Source: Gemmatimonadales bacterium UBA7835 (GTDB lineage: Bacteria > Gemmatimonadota > Gemmatimonadetes > Longimicrobiales > Gaopeijiaceae). From it: a stretch of 24,343 nt of DNA. Positions 8,324-15,365 of this stretch are shown here, piece by piece (position 1 is the stretch's first letter; every line of letters begins with the position of its first letter). The stretch covers positions 87,336 to 111,678 of the forward strand of contig DLTN01000064.1 in the NCBI GenBank assembly GCA_002500925.1, in the 5' to 3' direction. The position numbers were made by a program, and so were the translations under genes. The notes beneath the pieces are model-generated. The model made no database searches. It worked only from the letters and a program-made list of their open reading frames with translations, and had not been told where the DNA came from.

Positions 8324-8791
8324 GTGAGTGATGCCGTCTACATCGCCGATATCCGGATTGATCGAATCAAGGGCCCCTACCGTCACGCTTGGCTTCCGGC
8401 CCACGAAGGGCCGGTTGAATTTGGCGTTCATGGCGCGATCAGGGAGCACTACGGTGCCGATCCTGACCGTGAGATCACTACGACGCTCGACTATGTCATG
8501 GCTTCGACTGGTGGCTGACTAACAGGGACCTTCGGGGGCGCGCTGGAGGCGCGCGGGATCAGTGCAGGTGAGGGTGAGTTGATTGGAGATGTACGTGGTG
8601 AGGTCGGGAAGGAGGATGGTGTCCTCATTATCCGTAAGGTCCATGTCACGTATCGGGTCAGAGCAAGGGAGGAGCACCGTGAAACTGTGGAACGGGTGCA
8701 CGCTATGCATGCGGATCGTTGCCCAGTTTATCGGACGCTCAAAGACGCGATTGACATCACGACCGAGTATGTACTGGAGGCTGACCCCTGA
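8324..8791 (+). CDS. OsmC/Ohr-family peroxiredoxin with in-frame TGA; candidate selenoprotein
   Basis: OsmC/Ohr proteins reduce organic hydroperoxides with a pair of cysteines. The frame is open for 155 codons except for one TGA at 8516-8518 (codon 65). Before it the family pattern AWLPAHEGPVEFGVHGAI and TTTLDYVMASTGG is intact. After it the same frame continues as LTGTFGGALEARG, then IRKVHVTYRV and RVHAMHADRCPVYRTL, and ends in DITTEYVLEADP. The TGA falls where the family carries its peroxidatic Cys (E. coli OsmC Cys59); the resolving Cys is kept at 133. The 68-residue spacing is close to the 66 in E. coli (59/125). Translation as Sec65 is inferred. The GTG at 8324 has GGAG 8 nt upstream. 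No frameshift is needed, and downstream codons show no decay. The alternatives are a recent nonsense mutation or a base-call error. OsmC-like selenoproteins are known from marine metagenomes. No sel genes lie in this window. Confidence 0.8.
8519..8560 (+). promoter_or_regulatory. Bacterial SECIS-like hairpin after the in-frame TGA
   Basis: A perfect 6-bp GC stem (GCGCGC at 8538-8543 with GCGCGC at 8549-8554) closes a 5-nt loop, UGGAG (8544-8548). The loop starts 25 nt after the TGA. Bacterial SECIS elements typically have a small apical loop with G in the first two positions, roughly 16-37 nt from the UGA; this one fits. GACCU (8527-8531, read with one mismatch) against GGAUC (8556-8560) could add a weak lower stem. 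No folding program was run. Confidence 0.6.
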
Positions 8792-8859
8792 CCTTGAAAG
8801 CGTATCTCTGATCTGATTAATAAAAAAGGTTATGTCAGAGGTCGTAAATCATTGTTTTG

Positions 8860-9753
8860 CTACGATATCGATGCATCATAAATGCTTTGAATTGAGGCGT
8901 CTAACCCTGTATTGAATTCCTCGTCCGACTGTTGTGCGCTAAGTCCTTCGACTAGCGCGCGTGAGAAGCTGGCGATCATCTTTGGCTGGTGCGCCAGCCG
9001 CCTACTTGCCTCATCCCTTGAGTATCCACCAGAAAGTGCAACCACTTTGAGCACGTTAGGATGCTCGATGCAGGGTGTGTAGAAGCCGTTGACCTCCGGA
9101 AGGGTGAGCTTAAGCATCACCTTCTCATTTTCGACAAGAGAGTCGAGTCCCAACATAAGACTATCGAGCAGGATTTTTTCAGCTTCACCCTTTTGGGGGC
9201 AGTGGATGTCCACCTCAGGCTCGAGAATTGGGATCAGACCGTGTCTGACGATCTGCTTCCCAATTTCGAACTGTTGCTCGATGATTTTCTGAATTCCTCC
9301 GGTATTCGCTTCCTTCACAACCGAGCGCATTTTTGTACCGAAGATGCCCATTGCACGGGCTCGTTCCAGGGTCAATTCTAGACCTGGGATAGATCTCATC
9401 AGTTGAACGCCGTTTTCGACGGGAGCTAGCCCCTTATCGATCTTCAGGAACGGGACGATCTGTTTCGTAGCCCAAAGGTAGGTGCCTGTCGGAAGCCCCT
9501 GGACGTCCCGGTCCATTGTGCCTTCGAAGAGAATTGCACCTAGGACCCGATCACCTGAGAAAGCTGGCATTGTGACAATTCGGGTCCGCATCTCGTGCAC
9601 TGCATCGAACATCTGGTCTTGACCATTCCACTCGTCCTCGCTGATCCCGTAGGAGGCCAGTGCTCGGGGAGTGCTTCCGCCACTCTGATCGAGTGCAGCA
9701 ATGAAGCCACGGGCAGTTTTAATTTTTTCCAGTTGTTCAGCGAAAGTGCTCAC
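8860..9753 (-). CDS. fda: Class I fructose-bisphosphate aldolase (Fda type)
   Basis: Reversibly cleaves fructose-1,6-bisphosphate into dihydroxyacetone phosphate and glyceraldehyde-3-phosphate through a Schiff base, serving glycolysis and gluconeogenesis. The 297-aa length matches the bacterial class I aldolases typified by Staphylococcus Fda. The Schiff-base lysine is Lys215 in VMLKLTLPE, close to Lys212 of S. carnosus. Other family landmarks are ALDQSGGSTPRAL near the N terminus, ILEPEVDIHC (residues 176-185) and VVALSGGYSRDEA, the phosphate-binding loop. The start is GTG, with GAGG about 9 nt upstream. It converges on the OsmC gene across a 68-nt gap and is divergent from the DUF3127 gene. 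Confidence 0.93.
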   Translation of the reverse strand: MSTFAEQLEKIKTARGFIAALDQSGGSTPRALASYGISEDEWNGQDQMFDAVHEMRTRIVTMPAFSGDRVLGAILFEGTMDRDVQGLPTGTYLWATKQIVPFLKIDKGLAPVENGVQLMRSIPGLELTLERARAMGIFGTKMRSVVKEANTGGIQKIIEQQFEIGKQIVRHGLIPILEPEVDIHCPQKGEAEKILLDSLMLGLDSLVENEKVMLKLTLPEVNGFYTPCIEHPNVLKVVALSGGYSRDEASRRLAHQPKMIASFSRALVEGLSAQQSDEEFNTGLDASIQSIYDASIS

Positions 9754-9876
9754 AGGGCGGCGCCTCAGATGGAGTGGTTCCTCGTATTACTGATCAGGTG
9801 CTGCTTTTCATTTCAAATCTAGGTGATTCAACCGTCTTCGTGTGATGCTTTCTCCTCTGGCGCGAGAGCTTTTTTT

Positions 9877-9917
9877 TTGACAGCCTTCCGGACTTAATCG
9901 ACGCTTGAGTCTCAAGC
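9877..9917 (+). promoter_or_regulatory. -35-like hexamer and perfect dyad before the DUF3127 gene
   Basis: A T9 run leads into a consensus TTGACA (9877-9882), but no good -10 follows at the usual distance. At 9903-9917, where the -10 would lie, is a perfect odd palindrome, GCTTGAG-T-CTCAAGC (7-bp arms). It lies 34 nt before the ATG, in the divergent fda/DUF3127 intergenic region, and could be an operator. A transcript hairpin is less likely because the centre is one base. Confidence 0.4.
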
Positions 9918-9950
9918 TTCTCATCTAAACGCTCAACCTTACGACACTAC

Positions 9951-10298
9951 ATGGCTCTTACGATCACCGGCGAGGTTATTGATGTCCTCGACGAACAGAC
10001 CGGTCAGGGAAAGAACGGCACCTGGCGAAAGCAGCACTTTATTTTAGAGACTCCGGGCCAGTACCCTAAGCAGGTGGCGGTTATCCAGTGGGGTGACAAC
10101 ATCGACAAGTTCGGAGTCAAGAAGGGCGAAACTGTCACCGCTCATATCGACATTCAGAGCCGAGAGTTCGATGGTCGTTGGTACACTGACGTGAAGGCGT
10201 GGAAGATCACGCGAGATCAGGAAGGTAGTGGAGGACAGGAGCCCTGGTCTGAGCCGGTCATAGATGTCGATGGTGGAGACGATGGACTTCCGTTCTGA
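9951..10298 (+). CDS. DUF3127 protein with SSB-like acidic C-terminal tail
   Basis: A 115-aa protein resembling DUF3127, a small family best known from Bacteroidota and thought to have an OB-like fold. The first 80 residues read as short beta strands: ITGEVIDVLDEQTGQGKNG, QHFILETP, KQVAVIQWGD, KGETVTAHIDIQSRE and WYTDVKAWKI. A Gly/Glu/Pro-rich linker follows, ending in an acidic tip, GGDDGLPF. That ending mirrors the DDDIPF tail with which SSB recruits repair proteins, so a role on single-stranded DNA is a reasonable inference but not shown. The ATG has no obvious Shine-Dalgarno. The gene stands alone between divergent fda and a dehydrogenase gene 109 nt downstream. Confidence 0.72.
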   Translation: MALTITGEVIDVLDEQTGQGKNGTWRKQHFILETPGQYPKQVAVIQWGDNIDKFGVKKGETVTAHIDIQSREFDGRWYTDVKAWKITRDQEGSGGQEPWSEPVIDVDGGDDGLPF

Positions 10299-10407
10299 GT
10301 TAATATGCTCCGGTTCATCGTTAGGATCGTTATCTAGTTGGGGTGGCGGGCCCAATCTGAGTTCAAGATGATTGTCCGATTTTGATCCCAATGGAGCGAA
10401 TAATAAG

Positions 10408-11454
10408 ATGAAGGCAATCACCTTTCACGGGATCGAAGAGCTAGCGTTTGAGGACGTCTCAGATCCGGAGCTTGTTGCAGCGTCTGATGTAATTTTACGA
10501 GTAACGGCGACGGGGATTTGTGGGTCCGACCTACATCCATACTTCGGCCGTGAGGTGGGTCTCGATGTGGGTACAGTTATGGGCCACGAGCCACTTGGTG
10601 AGGTGATCGAGGTCGGGTCTGAGGTTAGGGCGCACGAGGTGGGAGCGAAGGTGGTGGCGCCGTTCACTACGAATTGTGGTGATTGCTTCTATTGCGATAC
10701 CGGACTCACGGCGCGTTGTAGTTCGGGTCAGCTCTTCGGATGGGTAGAAGGAGGGGAAGGGCTGCAAGGAGGACAGGCCGAGTACATTCGTGTTCCGCAT
10801 GCGGATGCAACACTGGTTGCTGTGCCTGAAGGTTTGGACGAGGCGGTCGCTCTTCTGTCTGGAGACATACTTTCTACAGCTGCATTCGGAGCAGACATAG
10901 CCGGTGTTTCTGTTGGTGACGTCACCGCTGTGATCGGATGCGGGCCTGTTGGTCTATTGTCCATCCTTACGGCGTTTGATCGGGGCGCGAGTGCAGTTCT
11001 AGCGATCGACCGAGTACCGTCACGGCTGCGGTCAGCCGAAGCATTTGGCGCGATCGCTGTAAACTTCGAAATGGATCAGCCTCGGTCGACTGTTGATGAA
11101 TATACTGAGGGGCGGGGTGTCGATACGGTGATAGAGGCAGTTGGTAATGAGAGTGCAACCCGACTTGCAGCTGACCTAGTTCGAAACGGTGGAAGTATAG
11201 GTGCACTGGGTGTGCATTCGGAGTCGCACCTAGCAGTTTCACCTGGAGAGCTTTACGACCGTAATCTTTCCTATGCTGCTGGGCGGTGTCCCGCTCGATA
11301 TTACATGCCCGAGTCACTTGATCTGGCAGTTGGCAGGCAAGATCAAATCGCGACGCTGATTTCACATCGCTTGCCTTTGTCGGAAGGCGTCGAAGCGTAT
11401 CGTCGGTTTTCGGCTCGTGAGGCAGGCTGGAACAAGGTCGTATTGTTCCCCTGA
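10408..11454 (+). CDS. Zinc-dependent alcohol dehydrogenase (MDR superfamily)
   Basis: A 348-aa medium-chain dehydrogenase that oxidises an unidentified alcohol or polyol with NAD(P). Catalytic zinc ligands are Cys38 (GICGSD) and His60-Glu61 (GHEPLGE). The structural zinc site is Cys90, Cys93, Cys96 and Cys104. The nucleotide-binding Rossmann motif is GCGPVG at 177-182. The sequence is closest in style to the threonine/sorbitol/formaldehyde-type branch. The ATG at 10408 is chosen over an upstream TTG at 10372, because homologues start at the MKAxxF motif and GGAG lies 11 nt before it. The stop is TGA. It converges on the decarboxylase gene with only a 10-nt gap, so the two transcripts must overlap or share a terminator. 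Confidence 0.9.
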   Translation: MKAITFHGIEELAFEDVSDPELVAASDVILRVTATGICGSDLHPYFGREVGLDVGTVMGHEPLGEVIEVGSEVRAHEVGAKVVAPFTTNCGDCFYCDTGLTARCSSGQLFGWVEGGEGLQGGQAEYIRVPHADATLVAVPEGLDEAVALLSGDILSTAAFGADIAGVSVGDVTAVIGCGPVGLLSILTAFDRGASAVLAIDRVPSRLRSAEAFGAIAVNFEMDQPRSTVDEYTEGRGVDTVIEAVGNESATRLAADLVRNGGSIGALGVHSESHLAVSPGELYDRNLSYAAGRCPARYYMPESLDLAVGRQDQIATLISHRLPLSEGVEAYRRFSAREAGWNKVVLFP

Positions 11455-11464
11455 CGCTCAGGTA

Positions 11465-12883
11465 TCAGTTGAGTGTGGTCACCTCGGATACCGCTTCGCG
11501 AATGTCGTTAGCGCAAAGCTCCATCCGGTCATGGTGTGTGCGGAATGAAAGCACACATATCCGGATGGCGAATTGGCCATCGACCAGCGTACCTGTTAGG
11601 TAAACATTCTTCCGTTTATTGATCGACTGCATCAGTCTGTGTGTGGCTTCCCCATCAGGATCGTCTAGTAGGCGGAAGGAGACCAGCGATAGGCGAGGCT
11701 CGGTGACAACCTCCACTTCTGGAATCTTACGAAGCTGATGCGTGATCCAATCGGCAAGTTCTAGCTTCTCTTCGAGTGCTTCACGAAAGGCCTCTAGGCC
11801 GAATAGCTTCATCGGTAGCCATATGCGCAGACCCCGAAAATCACGCGAAAGCTCGGCCGAAAGGTCACAGAAATCCACGAAATCGGGGTCATGCTGCATT
11901 GCAGGCATGTAATCGGCGAAAGTAGCGTGTGCTCGCCGCAGTGCTCCTTCGTCCTTAACAAGAAGGGCACCTGTTCCGTAGGGCAGGAAGAGTCCCTTAT
12001 GTGGATCAAGGGTGATAGAGTCTGCTCTTTCGAGACCAGCCATGGCCCTCCGCCCACGCTCGGTCAGTGCAAAGAAGCCTCCGTATGCGGCATCAACGTG
12101 GAACCAGAGGCCCTCTTTTTGAGCTAGGTTCGCTAAACCTTCTAGGTCATCGACGGCTCCTGTGTTTGTTGTCCCCGCGCTGCCAACTATCAGGAAGGGC
12201 GCTCGCCCGGCTGCAAGGTCGATTTGGATCTCGTCTCTGAGTTGATCTACTCGAATCTGCTGGAACTCGTCTGTTTCGATATGGCGAACCGCGGATTCTG
12301 AGAATCCGGCTACAACTGCCGACTTGCGCACGGAGTGGTGTGTCTGGTCCGAGGTGTAAATCACGCCGTTTTGAAGGTCATCGCCGAGACGTTCACGTCG
12401 CGCTGCGACGATTGCGGTGAGATTAGAGAGAGACCCCCCGCTTGTCAGGACACCGCCACTTCCAGATCCGTAGCCGACGATCTCGCAGAACCAGCGGATC
12501 ACATTAAGCTCCAGCTGAACCAGAGCGGGGGCAGCGATCCAAACACCCACGTAACGGTTTATTGCGTTCGCGATCAGGTCTGCTATGGCCGATGGGAAGA
12601 TCCCGCCCCCAGGGATATAAGCTAGGTAGCCCGGACCTGCAGTATTGTAGGAATGCGGGGTGGCGTCATCAAAGAGACGGTCAAGTAGGGTTTCAAAATC
12701 GCTGCCGGAGGTGGGGACAGCTTCCGCGAAGTCTTTAGCCACTAGCCTTCCGTCTGAGTCGTATGACGCGGGTTGGCTTTCGAGTGAGTCGATGTGAGCT
12801 ATGATTCGTTCTGAGACCTGCTCAAGCATATCTCGCATTTCTTCTGCGGTGGGCTCAAGGGGGTACCTGCGTTTCCTGATCAT
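11465..12883 (-). CDS. PLP-dependent group II amino-acid decarboxylase family protein
   Basis: A 472-aa fold-type I PLP enzyme of the group that includes aromatic-L-amino-acid, glutamate and histidine decarboxylases. The PLP-binding lysine is Lys296 in LDPHKGLF. Asp264 in FHVDAAYGG contacts the pyridine nitrogen. SGGSLSNL at 148-155 is the phosphate-binding region, and GTTNTGAVDDL (237-247) is also typical. The substrate cannot be read from sequence. The first base of its ATG overlaps the last bases of the transporter gene (ATGA, 12880-12883), which indicates translational coupling. A job in decarboxylating or using an amino acid imported by that transporter is inferred from the coupling alone. 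Confidence 0.88.
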   Translation of the reverse strand: MIRKRRYPLEPTAEEMRDMLEQVSERIIAHIDSLESQPASYDSDGRLVAKDFAEAVPTSGSDFETLLDRLFDDATPHSYNTAGPGYLAYIPGGGIFPSAIADLIANAINRYVGVWIAAPALVQLELNVIRWFCEIVGYGSGSGGVLTSGGSLSNLTAIVAARRERLGDDLQNGVIYTSDQTHHSVRKSAVVAGFSESAVRHIETDEFQQIRVDQLRDEIQIDLAAGRAPFLIVGSAGTTNTGAVDDLEGLANLAQKEGLWFHVDAAYGGFFALTERGRRAMAGLERADSITLDPHKGLFLPYGTGALLVKDEGALRRAHATFADYMPAMQHDPDFVDFCDLSAELSRDFRGLRIWLPMKLFGLEAFREALEEKLELADWITHQLRKIPEVEVVTEPRLSLVSFRLLDDPDGEATHRLMQSINKRKNVYLTGTLVDGQFAIRICVLSFRTHHDRMELCANDIREAVSEVTTLN

Positions 12884-14271
12884 CCAGTCCTAAGCTTATT
12901 AAGGACATGTCGGATCATCAGCACCAAAACAAAGGCTATGCCCGAAGCGAGAATGCCGATCCCTGTAGCGCTTTTGGCGACGGTCGAGGAAACTATTCCC
13001 GCCTCACCCGCGATAGACACCGTGACCAGTGTGCTGACCCCTGCGGCAATTCCGGCTATTGCTTCTGGTACGCCGGCTCGACGCGTGTGTAGGCCTGCCA
13101 GCAGAGGGACGAAAAGGCTCACACTCATGATCGCGTAGAAGATTGTTATAGTGTCGAGTACGCTATCAAAGCGAAGAGTCAGGACGAGACCTCCCATACC
13201 GCCTACGATTGCTGCGAGACGAGCGACGCGCAGGACGTCTTCGTCTGTTGCATCGGGCGAGATGTAGCGTTTGTAAATGTCTTTTGACAAAGATGTGGAA
13301 AGCATGAAGAGCACGGTGTCGGCCGAACTTACCTCAGCAGAGAAAACTGCAGCGAGTCCGAGTGCTCCGAGTAGGGGAGGGAGACCCAGGGTTAGCATCG
13401 TAGGTACTGCGTAGGCTCCATTCGTGAGCCCAGGATCAAAACTGTGTGCGATGATCCCTGCGGACACCGGGACAAAGGCGAACGCAAGTAGAGCTAACGC
13501 CTGGAGTGCGATACCCTTTTTGAGAGAGGGTTCGTCCTTTGCGGCATATCCCATCTGCACTAGCCCGGGAGATACAACGAATGCCGGCATCAGGATGACG
13601 AACATAATGATTCCGGCAAACGCTAGTGGATTCATGAAGTCAGAATTAGCAGGCGCTGCCGCCAAGACCGCCTCAACACCGCCGGCGCTTCCCACTGCGA
13701 TAGGGATTGCTACCAGAAAGCCGACGATCAGCACGATGAGTTGAACGAGGTTTACCCAGGCGGTGGTCATAAGACCTCCCGCGGTGAAGTAGATGATCAT
13801 TATCATCCCACCAAGTGTTGCGCCTACCCATCGTGGAGTGCCTAGGACCCACTCGAGAATCTGTGACATTGCAATTAGCTGTGCAGCTAGGATTGCCAGT
13901 GTTCCCAGCCATAGAATCGATACTATGATTGCGCGGACCGAGTTGCCGTATCGAAGCTCTAGGTAATCACCAGCCGTATACAGGCCGTGCTTCTTACCGG
14001 CCCGCCAGATCCTGGGGGCGACGAGGAATGCGAAGATGATCTGTCCGATTCCAGCGGAGCCGACGTACCACCATGCAGAGAGTCCTGCTTCGTAACCGAG
14101 TTCCGATGCGGCGATGATCGAGCCAGCGCCGATGTTAGCGGCTAGGAACGTCGAGAAGACCAGTCCTGATCCTAAGGATCGGTCCGCCACAAAGAAGCTG
14201 CCACTACCTCGGACACGTCGAGACATGGCGAGTCCAAATATGACAAGGCTCAGTGAGTAGGTGATGAGCAC
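12880..14271 (-). CDS. Sodium:solute symporter family (SSS) transporter
   Basis: A multi-pass inner-membrane protein with about 12-13 hydrophobic segments, expected to couple Na+ entry to solute uptake. The N-terminal half carries SSS hallmarks: the RSLGSGLVFSTFLAANIGAGS region of TM2 and GLYTAGDYLELRYG in the loop after TM3. Sugar, proline, pantothenate and carboxylate carriers all share these, so the substrate is open. At 463 aa it is slightly short for the family. The GTG start at 14271 falls inside the first helix, and the frame stays open upstream (LQLI precedes it). No ATG or convincing Shine-Dalgarno is visible, so the true start is uncertain and may lie upstream. It is coupled to the decarboxylase gene by a 4-nt overlap. 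Confidence 0.88.
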   Translation of the reverse strand: MLITYSLSLVIFGLAMSRRVRGSGSFFVADRSLGSGLVFSTFLAANIGAGSIIAASELGYEAGLSAWWYVGSAGIGQIIFAFLVAPRIWRAGKKHGLYTAGDYLELRYGNSVRAIIVSILWLGTLAILAAQLIAMSQILEWVLGTPRWVGATLGGMIMIIYFTAGGLMTTAWVNLVQLIVLIVGFLVAIPIAVGSAGGVEAVLAAAPANSDFMNPLAFAGIIMFVILMPAFVVSPGLVQMGYAAKDEPSLKKGIALQALALLAFAFVPVSAGIIAHSFDPGLTNGAYAVPTMLTLGLPPLLGALGLAAVFSAEVSSADTVLFMLSTSLSKDIYKRYISPDATDEDVLRVARLAAIVGGMGGLVLTLRFDSVLDTITIFYAIMSVSLFVPLLAGLHTRRAGVPEAIAGIAAGVSTLVTVSIAGEAGIVSSTVAKSATGIGILASGIAFVLVLMIRHVLNKLRTG

Positions 14272-14364
14272 AATGAGCTGGAGTGCCCTAGTGTCTTCAG
14301 GTGATCCGCTCAGTGCCTTAACTCCTAGGTCGAGAGGTGGCCACAGACGCTCTTCTCCGAACTT

Positions 14365-14389
14365 AAAAGAAGCAGGATCAAGACCTGCT
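14365..14389 (-). terminator. Rho-independent terminator of the secreted-protein gene
   Basis: Read on the minus strand, AGCAGG and CCTGCT form a 6-bp stem with loop TCTTGAT, directly followed by TCTTTT. It lies 33 nt beyond the stop of the 14422-15096 gene. A second dyad between it and the gene (CCCTACT at 14393-14399 with AGTAGGG at 14408-14414) may add to the structure. Confidence 0.65.
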
Positions 14390-14421
14390 GACCCCTACTA
14401 AGGGGACAGTAGGGCCGTTGG

Positions 14422-15096
14422 CTACTCTTCGCGGAGTGCCTCCTGCTCGTTAGCGTCGGTCGCAAAACAATAGTAGAACCCATTGCCTCCTGTTCCCTGC
14501 AGGTCTTCCTGACCGCAGCCACGAGAGCCGTGAGCTGAATTCCACGAGGTCGGATTCTGGCCTCCTCCCTGTCGGTCATGATGGCCGACTGCGGCACTAC
14601 CTTCACTGTTACTAGTCCAGTTAGCGCAGGCGTTGTGGCCTTCGTCCGAACTGACAGTTCCGTCGATGCTAGACCCTGTGAGAATGTCGTGCATGTTGGG
14701 TGAGTCGCCGCGTCCGTTCACCATTTCACCGTTCTCAGTCAGAATCGACTCTTTCGTGAGATTGGCATCCTCAGAGTGCAGGTCGGCAACATCTCGAGCG
14801 ATCAGATCACCCGCATAATTGTGCCAAGGGCCGTCCCCGATGCGGTCACGTGCGTTCACTGCGGCTTCTCCGCCCATGGCAACTGTACTTAGGTAGGCTC
14901 GCCACGTAAGGTCACCAAAGCCTTTGGCATAGGCGAGATCTCGACAATGTTGATCCGCTCCCATTAAGCCGCCGAGATTGGCTCCATCACCGGGTCCCGC
15001 ACTGGTGATGAAGAAACTCATGTTACCGTCTTGGGCGAAGAGAGGTGAAGCGATCGCAAGGATCGCCATCGCCACGATGATCATGGGCTTTTTCAC
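14422..15096 (-). CDS. Secreted endostatin/C-type-lectin-like protein
   Basis: A 224-aa exported protein of unknown function. The N terminus is a clear signal peptide (MKKPMIIVAMAILAIASPLFA), probably cut after Ala21. The mature part opens with MSFFITSAGPGDGANLGG, then GADQHCRDLA and LTWRAYLS. This pattern recurs in bacterial proteins with an endostatin/C-type-lectin-like fold. Four cysteines (in QHCRD, NACAN, RGCGQ and YYCFA) could make two disulfides. The C-terminal half is rich in Gly, Asn, Ser and His, ending FYYCFA followed by an acidic tail. It could bind carbohydrate or another surface ligand, but I see no catalytic motif. It has its own terminator and appears to be a single-gene unit. 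Confidence 0.75.
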   Translation of the reverse strand: MKKPMIIVAMAILAIASPLFAQDGNMSFFITSAGPGDGANLGGLMGADQHCRDLAYAKGFGDLTWRAYLSTVAMGGEAAVNARDRIGDGPWHNYAGDLIARDVADLHSEDANLTKESILTENGEMVNGRGDSPNMHDILTGSSIDGTVSSDEGHNACANWTSNSEGSAAVGHHDRQGGGQNPTSWNSAHGSRGCGQEDLQGTGGNGFYYCFATDANEQEALREE

Positions 15097-15260
15097 GAGA
15101 TACTCCTAGGGCTGGAGAAAGGGACTGTCCCGCAACGCGTGCGAGCAGCTCTAGAATTGCACGCGGAATGGGCCAATGTTCGGGGTCCTAGCCCAGCCGG
15201 CAAGCGGCTTGTATCCATCGGTTGTTTAAACGCTGCTAGAATCCAACGAGAATACTTATA

Positions 15261-15328
15261 GGCACTCGGAAGATTGGAGCCGACCAGGTACGTCCGTTGT
15301 TTGTATCAACGGCCGCCGAGCCTTTTTT
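15261..15328 (+). promoter_or_regulatory. Structured leader ending in T6, upstream of the DsbA-like gene
   Basis: GGC..TCGG (15261-15269, two bases bulged) can pair with CCGAGCC (15316-15322), which is immediately followed by six T residues (15323-15328). Inside this outer stem is a perfect 6-bp hairpin, CCGTTG/CAACGG (15294-15299 with 15307-15312, loop TTTGTAT). This has the form of an intrinsic terminator on a branched RNA, 37 nt before the next start codon and with no plus-strand gene for 3.8 kb upstream. That suggests attenuation or a riboswitch-like leader. I do not recognise a known RNA class. Confidence 0.4.
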
Positions 15329-15365
15329 CTAAACCCAGAACACTGTTGATCGATAATTGTCTGAA

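Noticed and set aside
8231..8518. A 95-codon frame starting at TTG and ending at the OsmC TGA, as a stand-alone gene
   Set aside because: OsmC homology begins near 8324 and continues past the TGA in the same frame. The first 31 codons match nothing family-like, and the frame lacks half of the OsmC domain.
8324..8791. Frameshifted or decaying OsmC pseudogene
   Set aside because: No frameshift is needed to join the halves, only one codon is affected, it is the redox Cys position, and a SECIS-like hairpin follows. A pseudogene is still possible but less likely.
8806..8840. CTCTGA/TCAGAG dyad in the OsmC-fda convergent gap as a terminator
   Set aside because: It has only 6 bp with a 23-nt loop, and the nearby T run is inside the loop, not after the stem.
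15261..15322. A tRNA gene, possibly tRNA-Sec
   Set aside because: At 62 nt it lacks a recognisable T-arm (GGTTCGAnnCC), an acceptor stem with a following discriminator/CCA-like end, and an anticodon arm.
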